From contig JADLHZ010000059.1 of the NCBI GenBank assembly GCA_020848545.1, positions 1 through 50,956 of the forward strand: a stretch of DNA of 50,956 bases. Direction: 5' to 3'. Below, piece by piece: positions 18,156 through 26,103 of this stretch (position 1 is the stretch's first letter; every line of letters starts with the position of its first letter). Made by a program: the position numbers and the translations under genes. Source of the DNA: Deltaproteobacteria bacterium. GTDB taxonomy: Bacteria > Myxococcota > JADLHZ01. Under the pieces are notes generated by a model. It ran no database searches and was not told the DNA's origin. It saw only the letters and a list, made by a program, of their open reading frames with translations.

Positions 18156-18727
18156 CCGGTCACCCACTCTTCGGGGAATTTCTCGACCTCGGCGCGCTGC
18201 AAGAGCTCGCTGATCGTCTGCAGCTCCTTCGCCACCTCGCCGTCGAGCGCGGCGATCTCTTTGTCGATGTCGTTGATCCGCTCGACCCGTCCCGGCTGCG
18301 CGGCGTTCAACACCGGGTTCGAGCGCAGGTTCCCCTGCTCCTCCGCCAACGCTTCCTGCGCCGCGCGCGCGTCGCCGATACGCCTTTGCGCCATCTGCGC
18401 CTGCGTCCGCACCTGCTTTTCGAGCGCTTGGCGCTGCATCAGCTTCTCGTACGCGCTGGGGCCGCTGTTCTGCGTTTCGGCAGGCTTCTGCGGCTCGGGC
18501 TTCGCCGGCGCGACTGGCTCGACCGTCGCGGAGCCCGACTTCGCCGGCTTCTTCGGCGCGTTGGTCACGTCATCGCGCAGCTTCGCAAACTTCTCGCGCA
18601 ATTCCTTCGGCACGTTGTCGAAGCGATCGGTGACGTGGAGCGCGCCCTTCTTGTCGCGCCATTTGTAGATGAAGGTCGGCGGCTTGTCGGGAGCGGCCAG
18701 AGCGAGCGCGATGACGAAAGCGATCAT
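18149..18727 (-). CDS. DUF4124-like secreted protein with coiled coil
   Basis: 192 residues. A short signal peptide (IAFVIALALAAP) is followed by FIYKWRDKKGALHVTDRFDNVP at about 18-39, the YKWxDxxGxxHxTD pattern of DUF4124. A Pro/Ala/Lys-rich linker (about 58-88) leads to a long charged coiled coil (about 92-180). DUF4124 proteins are periplasmic and of unknown function. The 3' end overlaps the acyltransferase gene by 7 bp on the opposite strand. Its promoter must lie in the repeat-bearing region upstream. Confidence 0.82.
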   Translation of the reverse strand: MIAFVIALALAAPDKPPTFIYKWRDKKGALHVTDRFDNVPKELREKFAKLRDDVTNAPKKPAKSGSATVEPVAPAKPEPQKPAETQNSGPSAYEKLMQRQALEKQVRTQAQMAQRRIGDARAAQEALAEEQGNLRSNPVLNAAQPGRVERINDIDKEIAALDGEVAKELQTISELLQRAEVEKFPEEWVTGY

Positions 18728-18880
18728 CGCGTGAGTCTACCATGTGGCGACGACATCGTGGGCATGGGCCCGAACATTTGCCTGTTCTCGGGCGATGTCG
18801 GGGCCATCGCGCGGAAGGATGCTCGCGTTTGAGGTCGGCGCCGAAGCACCAACCCGATAACCCTAGTAACCCAGGTCGGA

Positions 18881-18908
18881 AGCGCGTTCGCCTGCCTTCG
18901 AACGCGCT
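18881..18908. other. GC-rich hairpin in gene-free region
   Basis: AGCGCGTTCG (18881-18890) pairs perfectly with CGAACGCGCT (18899-18908) around an 8-base loop. A competing 8-bp pairing, CGGAAGCG just before with CGCTTCCG near 18918-18925, could form instead. No T tract follows on either strand, so this is not a standard terminator. It could be a structured RNA or a protein-binding site. Confidence 0.4.
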
Positions 18909-18937
18909 CCAACAGGTCGCTTCCGCGGCCTGCCAGT

Positions 18938-19009
18938 GAAGAAGGGGGCGAGTTGCGTTGCTCGCAGTGTTGCCCTCGCTAAGAGCTCCAGTCGCTCGCC
19001 CCCTTCTTC
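18938..19009. repeat. Perfect 15-bp inverted repeat, 42-bp spacer
   Basis: GAAGAAGGGGGCGAG (18938-18952) and its exact complement CTCGCCCCCTTCTTC (18995-19009) flank 42 bp. There is no target-site duplication or transposase, so an intact insertion sequence is excluded; a MITE remnant, an RNA stem or a recombination site remain possible. It lies in the 700-bp region 18728-19427, which holds no convincing gene. Confidence 0.55.
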
Positions 19010-19089
19010 TTTGCCGCAAGCGCCGATCTGCTCGACGCTTTCGCATCGGACGAGCCAAGACGGCACGGCAAGCTGGCCCAAAGAATCCT

Positions 19090-19245
19090 CCCCGGTCCCT
19101 TTTCGACTCCCTCCCCGGTCCCTTTTCGATTCCCTCCCCGATCCCTTTTCGATTCCCTCCCCGGTCCCTTTTCGACTCCCTCCCCGGTCCCTTTTCGACT
19201 CCCTCCCCGGTCCCTTTTCGATTCCCTCCCCGGTCCCTTTTCGAC
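19090..19245. repeat. Seven tandem 23-bp repeats
   Basis: The unit begins CCCCGGTCCCTTTTCGA and ends C/T-TCCCT; copies start at 19090, 19113, 19136, 19159, 19182, 19205 and 19228, the last cut after 18 bp. Differences are few: C or T after CGA, and CCCCGAT for CCCCGGT in copy 3. Because 23 is not a multiple of three, peptides read through it cycle through three frames, so it is non-coding. It looks like a minisatellite whose copy number may vary between strains. The following 19246-19427 shows only short GAGCGAAGC-type words and no gene. Confidence 0.9.
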
Positions 19246-19427
19246 GGAATCGCGAGCGCAGCGAGCCAGGCGCTTGCGCCGGCGTTCGCAGGTACTCGCG
19301 CGAACGCGCGCTGACGGCCCCGCTCGCGGGGCGGGAGGAGCGAAGCGACGGGTGGGGGGAAGACAACAGTCACGAGCGAAGCCAGTGACGAGCTCTTCGA
19401 GGAAGACGGAAGCGCGAAGCGATGGCG

Positions 19428-21023
19428 TCAGAGCTCGAAGACGAGAAAGTCCATCATCGTGTCGATTTCGGCCGACGTCTGATCCTTCGTCTGGAAGCTC
19501 GAGAACACGACCCGGCCCTTGCCGAGCGAGAACGACATGAGCAGCGGCACGCCCTCGAGCTCTTCCGGCGTCGACTCCGGCGGCACGAGCACGTCGGCCT
19601 TGGCGTAGACTTTGACGTCCGGCGACACCGACTGCACGACCGCCCACTGCGGCACGCGCATGTTCACCTTGACCAAGTTGCTGCCGAGGAGCGTCGTCAG
19701 GTTCGGCTCGGTCACTTGCGCATCGTAGTAGCCGAGCATGCCTTCTTGCGCGGAGTCTTGCTGGCCGTTGCCGCGGAACGAGAGCGGCGAGCCGAAGCTG
19801 CCCGCGATCAAGTCGTAGGCCCAGTCCGACACGTAGACGAACCCACCTTCTTCCACGTAGCGGCGCAGATTCTGAATGCGGCGGTTGTACTGCGCGCTGC
19901 CGTAGACGCCGAGATCGGCCTCGTCGAGCCCGCTGTTGAACATGGCGATCTTGTAGTTGAAGATCTCGGGCGCGGCGCCGTCGAGCAGCTGCGCGCTCCA
20001 CGAGCCGTCACGATCCATCTTGAGATCGATCACCTCGTTGTAGCCGTCGTGGCCTTTGAAGATCGTCACGTTCTGAAAGTGCAGGCGCTTCATCACCTTT
20101 TGCACGGCGTCGAAGAAGCCGGAGACAACGACGACCGGGATGTCGCCGGCGGTGCACTTCGGCTCGGGGATGAACGTGGTCTTGTTCTCGGTGGTCGTCG
20201 CTTGGAACGAGATCTTGTACGCGCCCTTTTCGGCGACGACGTCGTAGGTGCCGGCGGCGAGCCCGCGCAACACGAAGCGGCCTTCGGCGTCGGTGAGATC
20301 GCTGAACGTGCTGCCGCCCAACTTCACGCTGACCTTGGCGTTGGCGAGCCAGTTGCCCGAGGTGTTGGCGCAGATCTGTCCTTCGATGTTGCTCTTCCCG
20401 ACCTGCACGCAGTCGTGCACGCCGAGATCGACGGTGCCTTCGGGAACGACGTTCACTGGCACGGCGATCTTCTTGCCGTTCGGCGCCGTGGCGATGACGT
20501 CGCGCGGGCCCGCCGGCACACCGCTCAGCGAGAACGATCCGTCGGCCGCCGTCGGTGCCGCAGCGGTGACCGCGCCCTTCGGCCCGGCGACGTAGATCTC
20601 GGCGCCGGCCACCCAGTCGCCGGTGTTCACGTCGCAGATGCGGCCGGTGACCATGCCCATCGGCAGCTCGCACGAGGCCTCGGGGAGCACGACGTCCTTG
20701 CTCGACGTCACGGTGATCTCGAGCTCTTGCACGAAGGTGCCCTTCTCCACGCGAAGGATGTGCTTGCCGTTGGCGATGCGCTCGAAGTCGAAGTGCCCGA
20801 GCGCGTCGGTCATCCCGTCATGCTGCGAAAGCACCGTGCCCGAGAAGGTGCGGACCGTGAGCGTCACCTTGGCGTCGGGGACGAAGCGCTTGGTCTTATC
20901 GTCGCAAATCGAGCCGCTGACCTTGGCGATCGCGGTCGTCGCCTGGAGCATCTCTTGGGTGCAGGCGCTCGTGAAGCTCACGCTCAGACACAACGCTGCG
21001 AGGACGGACGAAGACCGTGTCAT
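19428..21023 (-). CDS. Lipoprotein with carboxypeptidase-regulatory-like repeats
   Basis: 531 residues. The signal peptide ends at a lipobox-like TSAC (Cys 21), so a lipoprotein is likely. Three repeats of the carboxypeptidase-regulatory-like (Ig/transthyretin) type follow at about 35-115, 120-205 and 210-290, each with G.ICD or G.IC, a DA.V or NA.V strand and G.F.L/F ending the unit. The last 230 residues (from DIPVVVVSGFFDAVQKV) form an alpha/beta fold with LRRYVEEGGFVYVSDWAYDLI, resembling glutamine-amidotransferase-like or ThuA-like domains that lack an obvious catalytic triad. Probably an envelope or surface protein. Divergent from the lipoprotein gene at 21138. Confidence 0.8.
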   Translation of the reverse strand: MTRSSSVLAALCLSVSFTSACTQEMLQATTAIAKVSGSICDDKTKRFVPDAKVTLTVRTFSGTVLSQHDGMTDALGHFDFERIANGKHILRVEKGTFVQELEITVTSSKDVVLPEASCELPMGMVTGRICDVNTGDWVAGAEIYVAGPKGAVTAAAPTAADGSFSLSGVPAGPRDVIATAPNGKKIAVPVNVVPEGTVDLGVHDCVQVGKSNIEGQICANTSGNWLANAKVSVKLGGSTFSDLTDAEGRFVLRGLAAGTYDVVAEKGAYKISFQATTTENKTTFIPEPKCTAGDIPVVVVSGFFDAVQKVMKRLHFQNVTIFKGHDGYNEVIDLKMDRDGSWSAQLLDGAAPEIFNYKIAMFNSGLDEADLGVYGSAQYNRRIQNLRRYVEEGGFVYVSDWAYDLIAGSFGSPLSFRGNGQQDSAQEGMLGYYDAQVTEPNLTTLLGSNLVKVNMRVPQWAVVQSVSPDVKVYAKADVLVPPESTPEELEGVPLLMSFSLGKGRVVFSSFQTKDQTSAEIDTMMDFLVFEL

Positions 21024-21137
21024 GCACCACTCCCACAGTGTTTTCGGCGGTTGGGTGCTTAGGGTTGTCTAAGCATGCACCGGAAGCGTGACGGGCCTCT
21101 TGCTTGTGGGGCGTTTTGGCCGGTAGGTTGCTCGCTC

Positions 21138-21899
21138 ATGCCGCGTTTCTTCAGCGTTTTCTTGGTTGGGCTGCTGGCCTGCGAACAAGGCAGCAAACCC
21201 GCGCCAACTCCCGCCGCCGCGCCTGCGAGTCAGCCGGCATCGCGTCCGATCGCCCGCAAACCACCGCCGCTCGTGCTGCCGAACGGGATCGATCCGATCC
21301 GTGATCTGCAAGAGCAAAACGAGGCGATGCGCGCGCACAAGCTGGTCTCGGGCACGGCGCTCTCGGCGTTCTTGCCGAAGGCGTACCCCGCGGGTTTTCG
21401 CTGCAATCCGGCCGAGAACACCCAAGGCGGCGTCCAAGGCATGGTGATGACGCAGAGCGCGCTGCCGTGCCTGCAAGCGAAGGCCGGGGAGAAAGACGAG
21501 CGCTCGCTGATCATCACGATCGCTGACTACAACGCGCACCCGCGCATGCTCTCGACCTACGAAGCGCTCGCCCGCGGCAAGGCGACCAAAGACGCGCGGC
21601 CGGTGAAGGTGGCCAAGAAGTACCCCGGTCAAATCGGCGTCGATGCGCAGACGAAGATCGGCAAGGGATCGGTCGTCGTCAACAAGCGTTACCTCGTCAC
21701 GGTTCAGCTGGCGGACGGCACCTTCGACGAGGTGACCCGCATTCTTTCGAGCGTCGACCTCGACGGGCTCTCGGCGCTGGTCGCGAGCGACGCGAACCAA
21801 GTGCAGCTCGACGACGCCGGCGAGCTCGTTGATCCGAAGAATGGGCCGAAGAAGAACGAGCCGAACAAAGCCCCGAAGAACGCACCGGAGAAGCCGTGA
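21138..21899 (+). CDS. Putative lipoprotein
   Basis: 253 residues. MPRFFSVFLVGLLAC gives a short signal with lipobox LLAC (Cys 15), followed by a Pro/Ala/Ser linker. The folded part (about 45-225) includes FRCNPAENTQGG and a second Cys in LPCLQAK; the two cysteines may form a disulfide. The C-terminus is Lys/Pro/Asn-rich. I recognise no family. Its TGA overlaps the GTG of the next gene, and four genes (21138-23509) follow each other within a few bases, so it heads a small operon. Confidence 0.75.
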   Translation: MPRFFSVFLVGLLACEQGSKPAPTPAAAPASQPASRPIARKPPPLVLPNGIDPIRDLQEQNEAMRAHKLVSGTALSAFLPKAYPAGFRCNPAENTQGGVQGMVMTQSALPCLQAKAGEKDERSLIITIADYNAHPRMLSTYEALARGKATKDARPVKVAKKYPGQIGVDAQTKIGKGSVVVNKRYLVTVQLADGTFDEVTRILSSVDLDGLSALVASDANQVQLDDAGELVDPKNGPKKNEPNKAPKNAPEKP

Positions 21900-22324
21900 C
21901 CAAGAACGACTTTTTGAGTGAGCTCACCCGCCTGCAGCGCGAGTACAGCGACGCCGAGGCGAACTTCGGCTGCATCGGCAGCACGGACTGCGTCTACTGC
22001 ACCGACTGCATGTTCTGTCAGAGCTGCGAGAAGTGCTACCGCTGCACGCACTGCAAGGGCTGCAGCGAGTCGTCGAACCTCACGCACTGCAGCGAGTGCC
22101 AGCACTGCTACTCGTCGGCGTACTGCGAGCAATCGGAGTATTGTACGAGCTCGAACTATCTCGTTCGCAGCTTGAACTGCAGCGAGTGCAACTACTGCTT
22201 CGGCTGTGTCGGCCTCAGCAAGAAGGACTTTCACATCTTGAACAAGCCGTACTCGCGTACGGAGTACTTCAAGCTGACGAACGAGCTGCGCCGCGACCTC
22301 GGCCTGCCCGTCAAAGGAAAGTGA
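21896..22324 (+). CDS. Cysteine-ladder protein (19 Cys in one register)
   Basis: 142 residues from a GTG overlapping the upstream stop (GTGA). It has 19 cysteines at 26, 32, 35, 38, 41, 44, 47, 50, 53, 56, 65, 68, 71, 77, 83, 95, 98, 101 and 104, every one in the same register modulo three. The tail FGCVGLSKKDFHILNKPYS resembles the ends of Cys-rich proteins I recall from candidate-phyla (CPR) bacteria, where the motif is about ILNKQYSKEEY. The spacing suggests a beta-solenoid with a metal- or disulfide-bearing cysteine face, or a metal-storage protein. Cytoplasmic: no signal peptide. Function unknown. Confidence 0.85.
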   Translation: MTKNDFLSELTRLQREYSDAEANFGCIGSTDCVYCTDCMFCQSCEKCYRCTHCKGCSESSNLTHCSECQHCYSSAYCEQSEYCTSSNYLVRSLNCSECNYCFGCVGLSKKDFHILNKPYSRTEYFKLTNELRRDLGLPVKGK

Positions 22325-22326
22325 AC

Positions 22327-22968
22327 ATGGCGACGCTGGACGAGCTGCTCGACAACATGAAGCAGTGCGAAGCGAAGGGCGACCTCGGCGGCATCGTCAA
22401 GCTGCGCGCCCGCATCGCCCGCGACTTTCCGAATACGCCCGAAGCGGCTGAAGCGTTGTTCCGGCTCGGCGTGTACCTGCTCTTCATCGAGAACCAGCCG
22501 GACGCGGCGAAACAGACCTTCGAGGACGCGATCAAGATCAAGGATCCGAACTGGTCGAAGGCGGCGCGGGTGTCGCTCGCGAGCTTGTACTTGCGCGAGC
22601 AGAAGACGCAGAAGGCGCTGCTCGAATTGCGCAAGGCGTTGGGCGAGAAAGATCCGCCGTCGATCCACACCGTGAGCGCGCTGTCGATCATGGAAGCGAT
22701 CCACGAAGAGGCGGGCAGCAGTGCCGACGTGCGCAACACGAAAGAAGAAAAAGTGCGGCACTTGAACGTGCTCGTGCAGCAGAGTCGCGAAGCGAAGGAC
22801 GACGGCGCGCTCGCGTTCTTCCTGTTCAGCTTGGCGCAGGAGCAGTTCGCGCTCGGCATGCCGGCGATCGCCAAGAATCTCTTGCAAGAGATCATCGGCA
22901 TGGGCGCGCAGCGGGCGGGCCAAGGGCTCGTCAATCAGACGCAGGGCCTGTTGAAGCAGATCGGCTGA
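22327..22968 (+). CDS. TPR-like repeat protein
   Basis: 213 residues, all helical, with about three or four TPR-like pairs: EAAEALFRLGVYLLFIENQPDAAKQTFEDA is typical, followed by ARVSLASLYLREQKTQKAL and a C-terminal pair from about residue 160. No signal or membrane segment. It starts 2 bp after the Cys-rich gene and ends 4 bp before the FHA gene. Probably a cytoplasmic scaffold acting with these neighbours. Confidence 0.8.
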   Translation: MATLDELLDNMKQCEAKGDLGGIVKLRARIARDFPNTPEAAEALFRLGVYLLFIENQPDAAKQTFEDAIKIKDPNWSKAARVSLASLYLREQKTQKALLELRKALGEKDPPSIHTVSALSIMEAIHEEAGSSADVRNTKEEKVRHLNVLVQQSREAKDDGALAFFLFSLAQEQFALGMPAIAKNLLQEIIGMGAQRAGQGLVNQTQGLLKQIG

Positions 22969-22972
22969 CGCC

Positions 22973-23509
22973 GTGCCGAGGCTCTTCGAATACGTCGCGA
23001 TCGTCCGAACGAAGACCCGCGACGCCTTCATCGCCGCGCACCCGAACGCGTTCTTGCTCCACCGCCACTTGGAGACGCCGGACACCGGCGATCGCGGGTT
23101 CAAGACGGCCACCGTCGCCGCCGGCGTCAGCGATCTCATGCGCGCGATCACCGCGGGCGAGGCGAAGATCAAAGGCGACGTGTCGAGCTACGACGTCTAC
23201 CCCGTGCTGAAGAAGCCCGACAGCCCGTACCCTTCGCGCTTCAGCATCGGCCGCACCCGCACGAACGACGTCGCCGTCAACGAGAAGTCGATCTCGAAGC
23301 TGCACGCGTACATCCAAGGCGAGCCACCGGGCGCGACGCTCACCGACGCCAACTCGCGCAACGGCGTGACGTTGAACGGCGCCACGCTGCAGCCGGGCGT
23401 CGCGGCGCCGCTCGCGCCGGGCGACTCGTTCGGCCTCGGCAGCGCGCCCTTCGTCTACTACGACGCCGGCGCGTTCTACGATTTCGTGAAGTCGACGATC
23501 CTCAAATAG
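22973..23509 (+). CDS. FHA-domain protein
   Basis: 178 residues from a GTG. The forkhead-associated domain lies in the C-terminal half (about 83-165) with the canonical blocks SIGRTRTNDV, SISKLHAYI and DANSRNGVTLNG; the Arg, Ser, His and Asn residues that bind phosphothreonine are kept. The N-terminal 80 residues are unassigned. FHA modules read phosphothreonine marks, so a Ser/Thr kinase is the expected partner; one lies at 45728 but no direct link is shown. The gene overlaps the convergent lipoprotein gene by 8 bp. Confidence 0.9.
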   Translation: MPRLFEYVAIVRTKTRDAFIAAHPNAFLLHRHLETPDTGDRGFKTATVAAGVSDLMRAITAGEAKIKGDVSSYDVYPVLKKPDSPYPSRFSIGRTRTNDVAVNEKSISKLHAYIQGEPPGATLTDANSRNGVTLNGATLQPGVAAPLAPGDSFGLGSAPFVYYDAGAFYDFVKSTILK

Positions 23510-24413
23510 GTGGGATGTCGCGGTCTGACATCGGCATGATCAGCGTCTGCTGATCGCGCACGTCGATGATCCCCGCGAGCTTGCTGAAGCCGTCGCCGAC
23601 GTCGAGCATCCGCCCGAGATCGGCAGAAGTGCACGGCCAAGCGCGCACCGACCAGGTATCTTGCATTGCGGTCGACACGTGCACGCGCGCACGCGTGGCT
23701 TCGTCCTCGACCACGAACCACCGGTACTTCGGGCCGAACGCGCAGCAATCAGCGTCGTTCGCAACCGCGCCGAGCGTGCACGACGCGGCGAGCTCCTCGG
23801 GGTAGTCCGGGTTCTTCCCCGCCTCGGGCTCGAGATCGATGATCGCAAAGCGCGACGGCTCGGCGGTAGCGGCGTCGACCAACACCACGTAGCCGCCGAC
23901 GAAGCGACCGTTCGTCGCCTCGTGGGGCGCGGCGAGCGGCGTCGGCAGCTCGGCCTGCGGCACTTCCGAGGTCTTGTTCGAGCGCAGGCGCAGGCGCGCG
24001 TTCTCGACGACGTAGCGCTGATCGCTCTCGACGCTGAGCACGCCCTCGACGTCGACCGTGGTGCCCGGCGGCAACAGCACCGCGCGACACGAGGGCTCGT
24101 TGCAGCTCTTCACCTCGATGCCGCCGTACTCGCCACCGATCGCGTCGGCCACGTAGTAACGATGCGCGCGCTTGTTGGCGCTGAGCACGACGACGTCTTC
24201 CAAGATGATCGGCAGGCCTTTCTTGGCCGGCTCGAGCTGGCGCAGCTCGGTGATCGTGCCGCGAAACGCGTAGGCGTGACGCTCGACCGACGCCGTCTCG
24301 ATCTCGGTCTCTTGCGGCTCGTTGTTCAGCGGTGTTTCCGGCGCCGGCGCAGAGGTCTTCACCGGCTGCCCGCAGCCGACGGAGAACAACACGATGAACG
24401 CGAGCGCTCGCAT
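23502..24413 (-). CDS. Putative lipoprotein, convergent to FHA gene
   Basis: 303 residues. The signal peptide ends in SVGC (Cys 14), a lipobox. The mature protein contains a nucleic-acid-binding-like OB or beta-barrel pattern (FRGTITELRQL, TTVDVEGVLSV, repeated around 200-290) and several Cys, including paired CC in DADCCAFG. No family is recognised; the two-part strand pattern suggests a tandem OB-like fold. Its last 8 bp overlap the FHA gene on the other strand. A plausible promoter is at 24425-24453. Confidence 0.72.
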   Translation of the reverse strand: MRALAFIVLFSVGCGQPVKTSAPAPETPLNNEPQETEIETASVERHAYAFRGTITELRQLEPAKKGLPIILEDVVVLSANKRAHRYYVADAIGGEYGGIEVKSCNEPSCRAVLLPPGTTVDVEGVLSVESDQRYVVENARLRLRSNKTSEVPQAELPTPLAAPHEATNGRFVGGYVVLVDAATAEPSRFAIIDLEPEAGKNPDYPEELAASCTLGAVANDADCCAFGPKYRWFVVEDEATRARVHVSTAMQDTWSVRAWPCTSADLGRMLDVGDGFSKLAGIIDVRDQQTLIMPMSDRDIPPI

Positions 24414-24424
24414 GGGCCGCTATG

Positions 24425-24453
24425 GAGATAGTGAGCGATCGGGGTGGTGTCAA
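24425..24453 (-). promoter_or_regulatory. Promoter candidate for the lipoprotein gene at 23502
   Basis: Perfect -35 box TTGACA (24453-24448), 17-bp spacer, weak -10 TATCTC (24430-24425). The ATG is at 24413, so the leader would be very short. The rest of 24454-24537 holds a small GGCGAC/GTCGCC hairpin near 24469 and no gene. Confidence 0.4.
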
Positions 24454-24537
24454 ATGAATTCACCAGGCGACTCGGTCGCCCAGAATGAAGTAGCCAAGCG
24501 ACGCGATAAAATGTCGTTTCCGCATCGCGGCGCTTGG

Positions 24538-25173
24538 TTACGGCTTCGGTATCCTTAGAGTTTTCGACACCATCAGCGTGCCGCTCACGAGGTACATGAG
24601 GACGAGCGGGTGCAGCGTCCACGGCCCCAGGTCGAACGCGCCAAAGGGCAACGCCGGGCCGATGCGATCCAGGTGGGTGAGCACCGCGAGCACCGCCACG
24701 AGGACGAGGCTCGTCGGGATCGGCGTGCCTTCGAAGTAGCGCACCTTGCCCTTGTCGTCCGAGAGCGTGCTCGCGGTGATGTTGTAGCGCGCGAGCCGCG
24801 AGATGCCGCAACACACGAAGTAGATGAGGATGAGCGCGTCCCACGTGCCCTGCATGCCGCAGGCGAAGGCGACCGCCGCCGGCGCCACCCCGAACGAGAT
24901 GAGGTCAGCGAGCGAGTCGAGCTCCTGGCCGAGCAGCGACGCCTTGTGCCGCCAGCGAGCGATGCGGCCGTCGGCAAAGTCGGCCACGAGCGCGAGCGGC
25001 AAGAAGATGTAGGCCATGTGCAACGAGTAGCGCTCGCCGGTCACCAAGAAGCGCATGATGGCGATGACGGTGCCCATGCCGAGCATGCCGTTCGCCAGCG
25101 TGATGAGATCGGGCAGCGAGAAGCCGCGCAGCATCGAGAAGTGCTTCTTCGGTTTTTTCTCCGGCTCGCTCAC
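24538..25173 (-). CDS. pssA: CDP-diacylglycerol-serine O-phosphatidyltransferase
   Basis: 211 residues from a GTG, a multi-pass membrane enzyme of phosphatidylserine (and hence phosphatidylethanolamine) synthesis. The CDP-alcohol phosphatidyltransferase signature D-x2-DG-x2-AR-x8-G-x3-D-x3-D is exact: D65, D68, G69, A72, R73, G82, D86 and D90. Length suits the short bacterial type II Pss. It begins 12 bp after hemF and closes the heme operon, so transcription is probably shared. Phosphatidylethanolamine is upstream of plasmalogens, the substrates of CarF encoded at 37249. Confidence 0.9.
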   Translation of the reverse strand: MSEPEKKPKKHFSMLRGFSLPDLITLANGMLGMGTVIAIMRFLVTGERYSLHMAYIFLPLALVADFADGRIARWRHKASLLGQELDSLADLISFGVAPAAVAFACGMQGTWDALILIYFVCCGISRLARYNITASTLSDDKGKVRYFEGTPIPTSLVLVAVLAVLTHLDRIGPALPFGAFDLGPWTLHPLVLMYLVSGTLMVSKTLRIPKP

Positions 25174-25185
25174 GCCCGGCCTGTA

Positions 25186-26103
25186 TCACTCGGAACGATC
25201 GCCGATCCAGTCGCGCGGCCGCAGAGCGTCGAGCAACGCAGCCTCCTCGGGCGGGTGCCAATCGTAGCGCCAACCGGCGAGCGGCGGCATCGACAATAGG
25301 ATCGACTCGATGCGGCCGCCGCTCTGCAAGCCGAACTTCGTGCCGCGATCCCACACGAGGTTGAACTCGGCGTAGCGGCCGCGGCGGTGCAGCTGAAACG
25401 CGCGCTCGCGATCGCCGTAGGCGGTGCCTTTGCGCGCGATCACGATCGGCCGATACGCGGCGAGGAAGTGATCGCCAACGCTCTGCATGAGCGAGAAGCA
25501 GTGCTGAAAGTCGCCGCCGATCGTCTGGCTGCTGGCGTTCAAGTCGTCGAAGAACAGACCGCCGACGCCGCGATGCTCTTTGCGATGCGGCAAATAGAAG
25601 TACTCGTCGCACGCTGCCTTCAGGGTCGGATAGACGAGCGCGCCGAAGGGATCGCACGCCGCCTTCGCCGTCCGGTGCCACGCGCGGATATCGGCCTCGA
25701 TCGGAAAATACGGCGTCAGATCGAAGCCGCCGCCGAACCACCACACCGCCTCGCCTGCCTTCGTCTCGCTGAAGAAGCCGCGCACGTTCATGTGCGTCGT
25801 CGGCACGTACGGGTTTCGCGGGTGCACGACGCACGAGACACCTGCTGCGACGAAGGGCCGGCCGACGAGCTCGGGGTGCCGCGCGCTTGCCGACTCGGGC
25901 AGCGCGTTGCCGTGGAAGATCGACAGGCCGACGCCGGCGCGCTCGAGCACCGCCCCGCCGTCGAGCACGATGGTTGTCCCTTCGCTCGGCGGCCGCGACC
26001 AGGGATCGACGACGAAGGGCACGGACGGATCGAGCGCCTCGAAGCCCGCGCGCAACTTCGCCTGCAACCCGCGCAGATACTCGATGACCGCGGGCGGGAT
26101 CAC
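25186..26103 (-). CDS. hemF: Oxygen-dependent coproporphyrinogen III oxidase
   Basis: 305 residues, standard for HemF, which decarboxylates coproporphyrinogen III to protoporphyrinogen IX using O2. Family landmarks: HMNVRGF, WWFGGGFDLTPY, EHRGVGGLFFDDL and YAEFNLVWDRGTKFGLQSGGR. The start is a GTG that overlaps the TGA of the receiver-ferrochelatase gene (GTGA at 26103-26100); longer in-frame alternatives lie inside that gene. Use of the aerobic enzyme suggests heme is made under oxygen; no hemN-type enzyme is seen here. Confidence 0.95.
   Translation of the reverse strand: MIPPAVIEYLRGLQAKLRAGFEALDPSVPFVVDPWSRPPSEGTTIVLDGGAVLERAGVGLSIFHGNALPESASARHPELVGRPFVAAGVSCVVHPRNPYVPTTHMNVRGFFSETKAGEAVWWFGGGFDLTPYFPIEADIRAWHRTAKAACDPFGALVYPTLKAACDEYFYLPHRKEHRGVGGLFFDDLNASSQTIGGDFQHCFSLMQSVGDHFLAAYRPIVIARKGTAYGDRERAFQLHRRGRYAEFNLVWDRGTKFGLQSGGRIESILLSMPPLAGWRYDWHPPEEAALLDALRPRDWIGDRSE

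Noticed and set aside
18938-19009. Insertion sequence or MITE
   Set aside because: No transposase frame, no target-site duplication and only 72 bp in total; kept as an inverted repeat only.
19090-19245. CRISPR array
   Set aside because: Units follow each other with no spacers and there are no cas genes.
18938-19388. Apparent Ser/Pro/Phe-rich proteins across the tandem repeats
   Set aside because: The 23-bp unit forces cyclic peptides in all frames, there is no ribosome site, and both strands look equally open. This is repeat composition, not coding.
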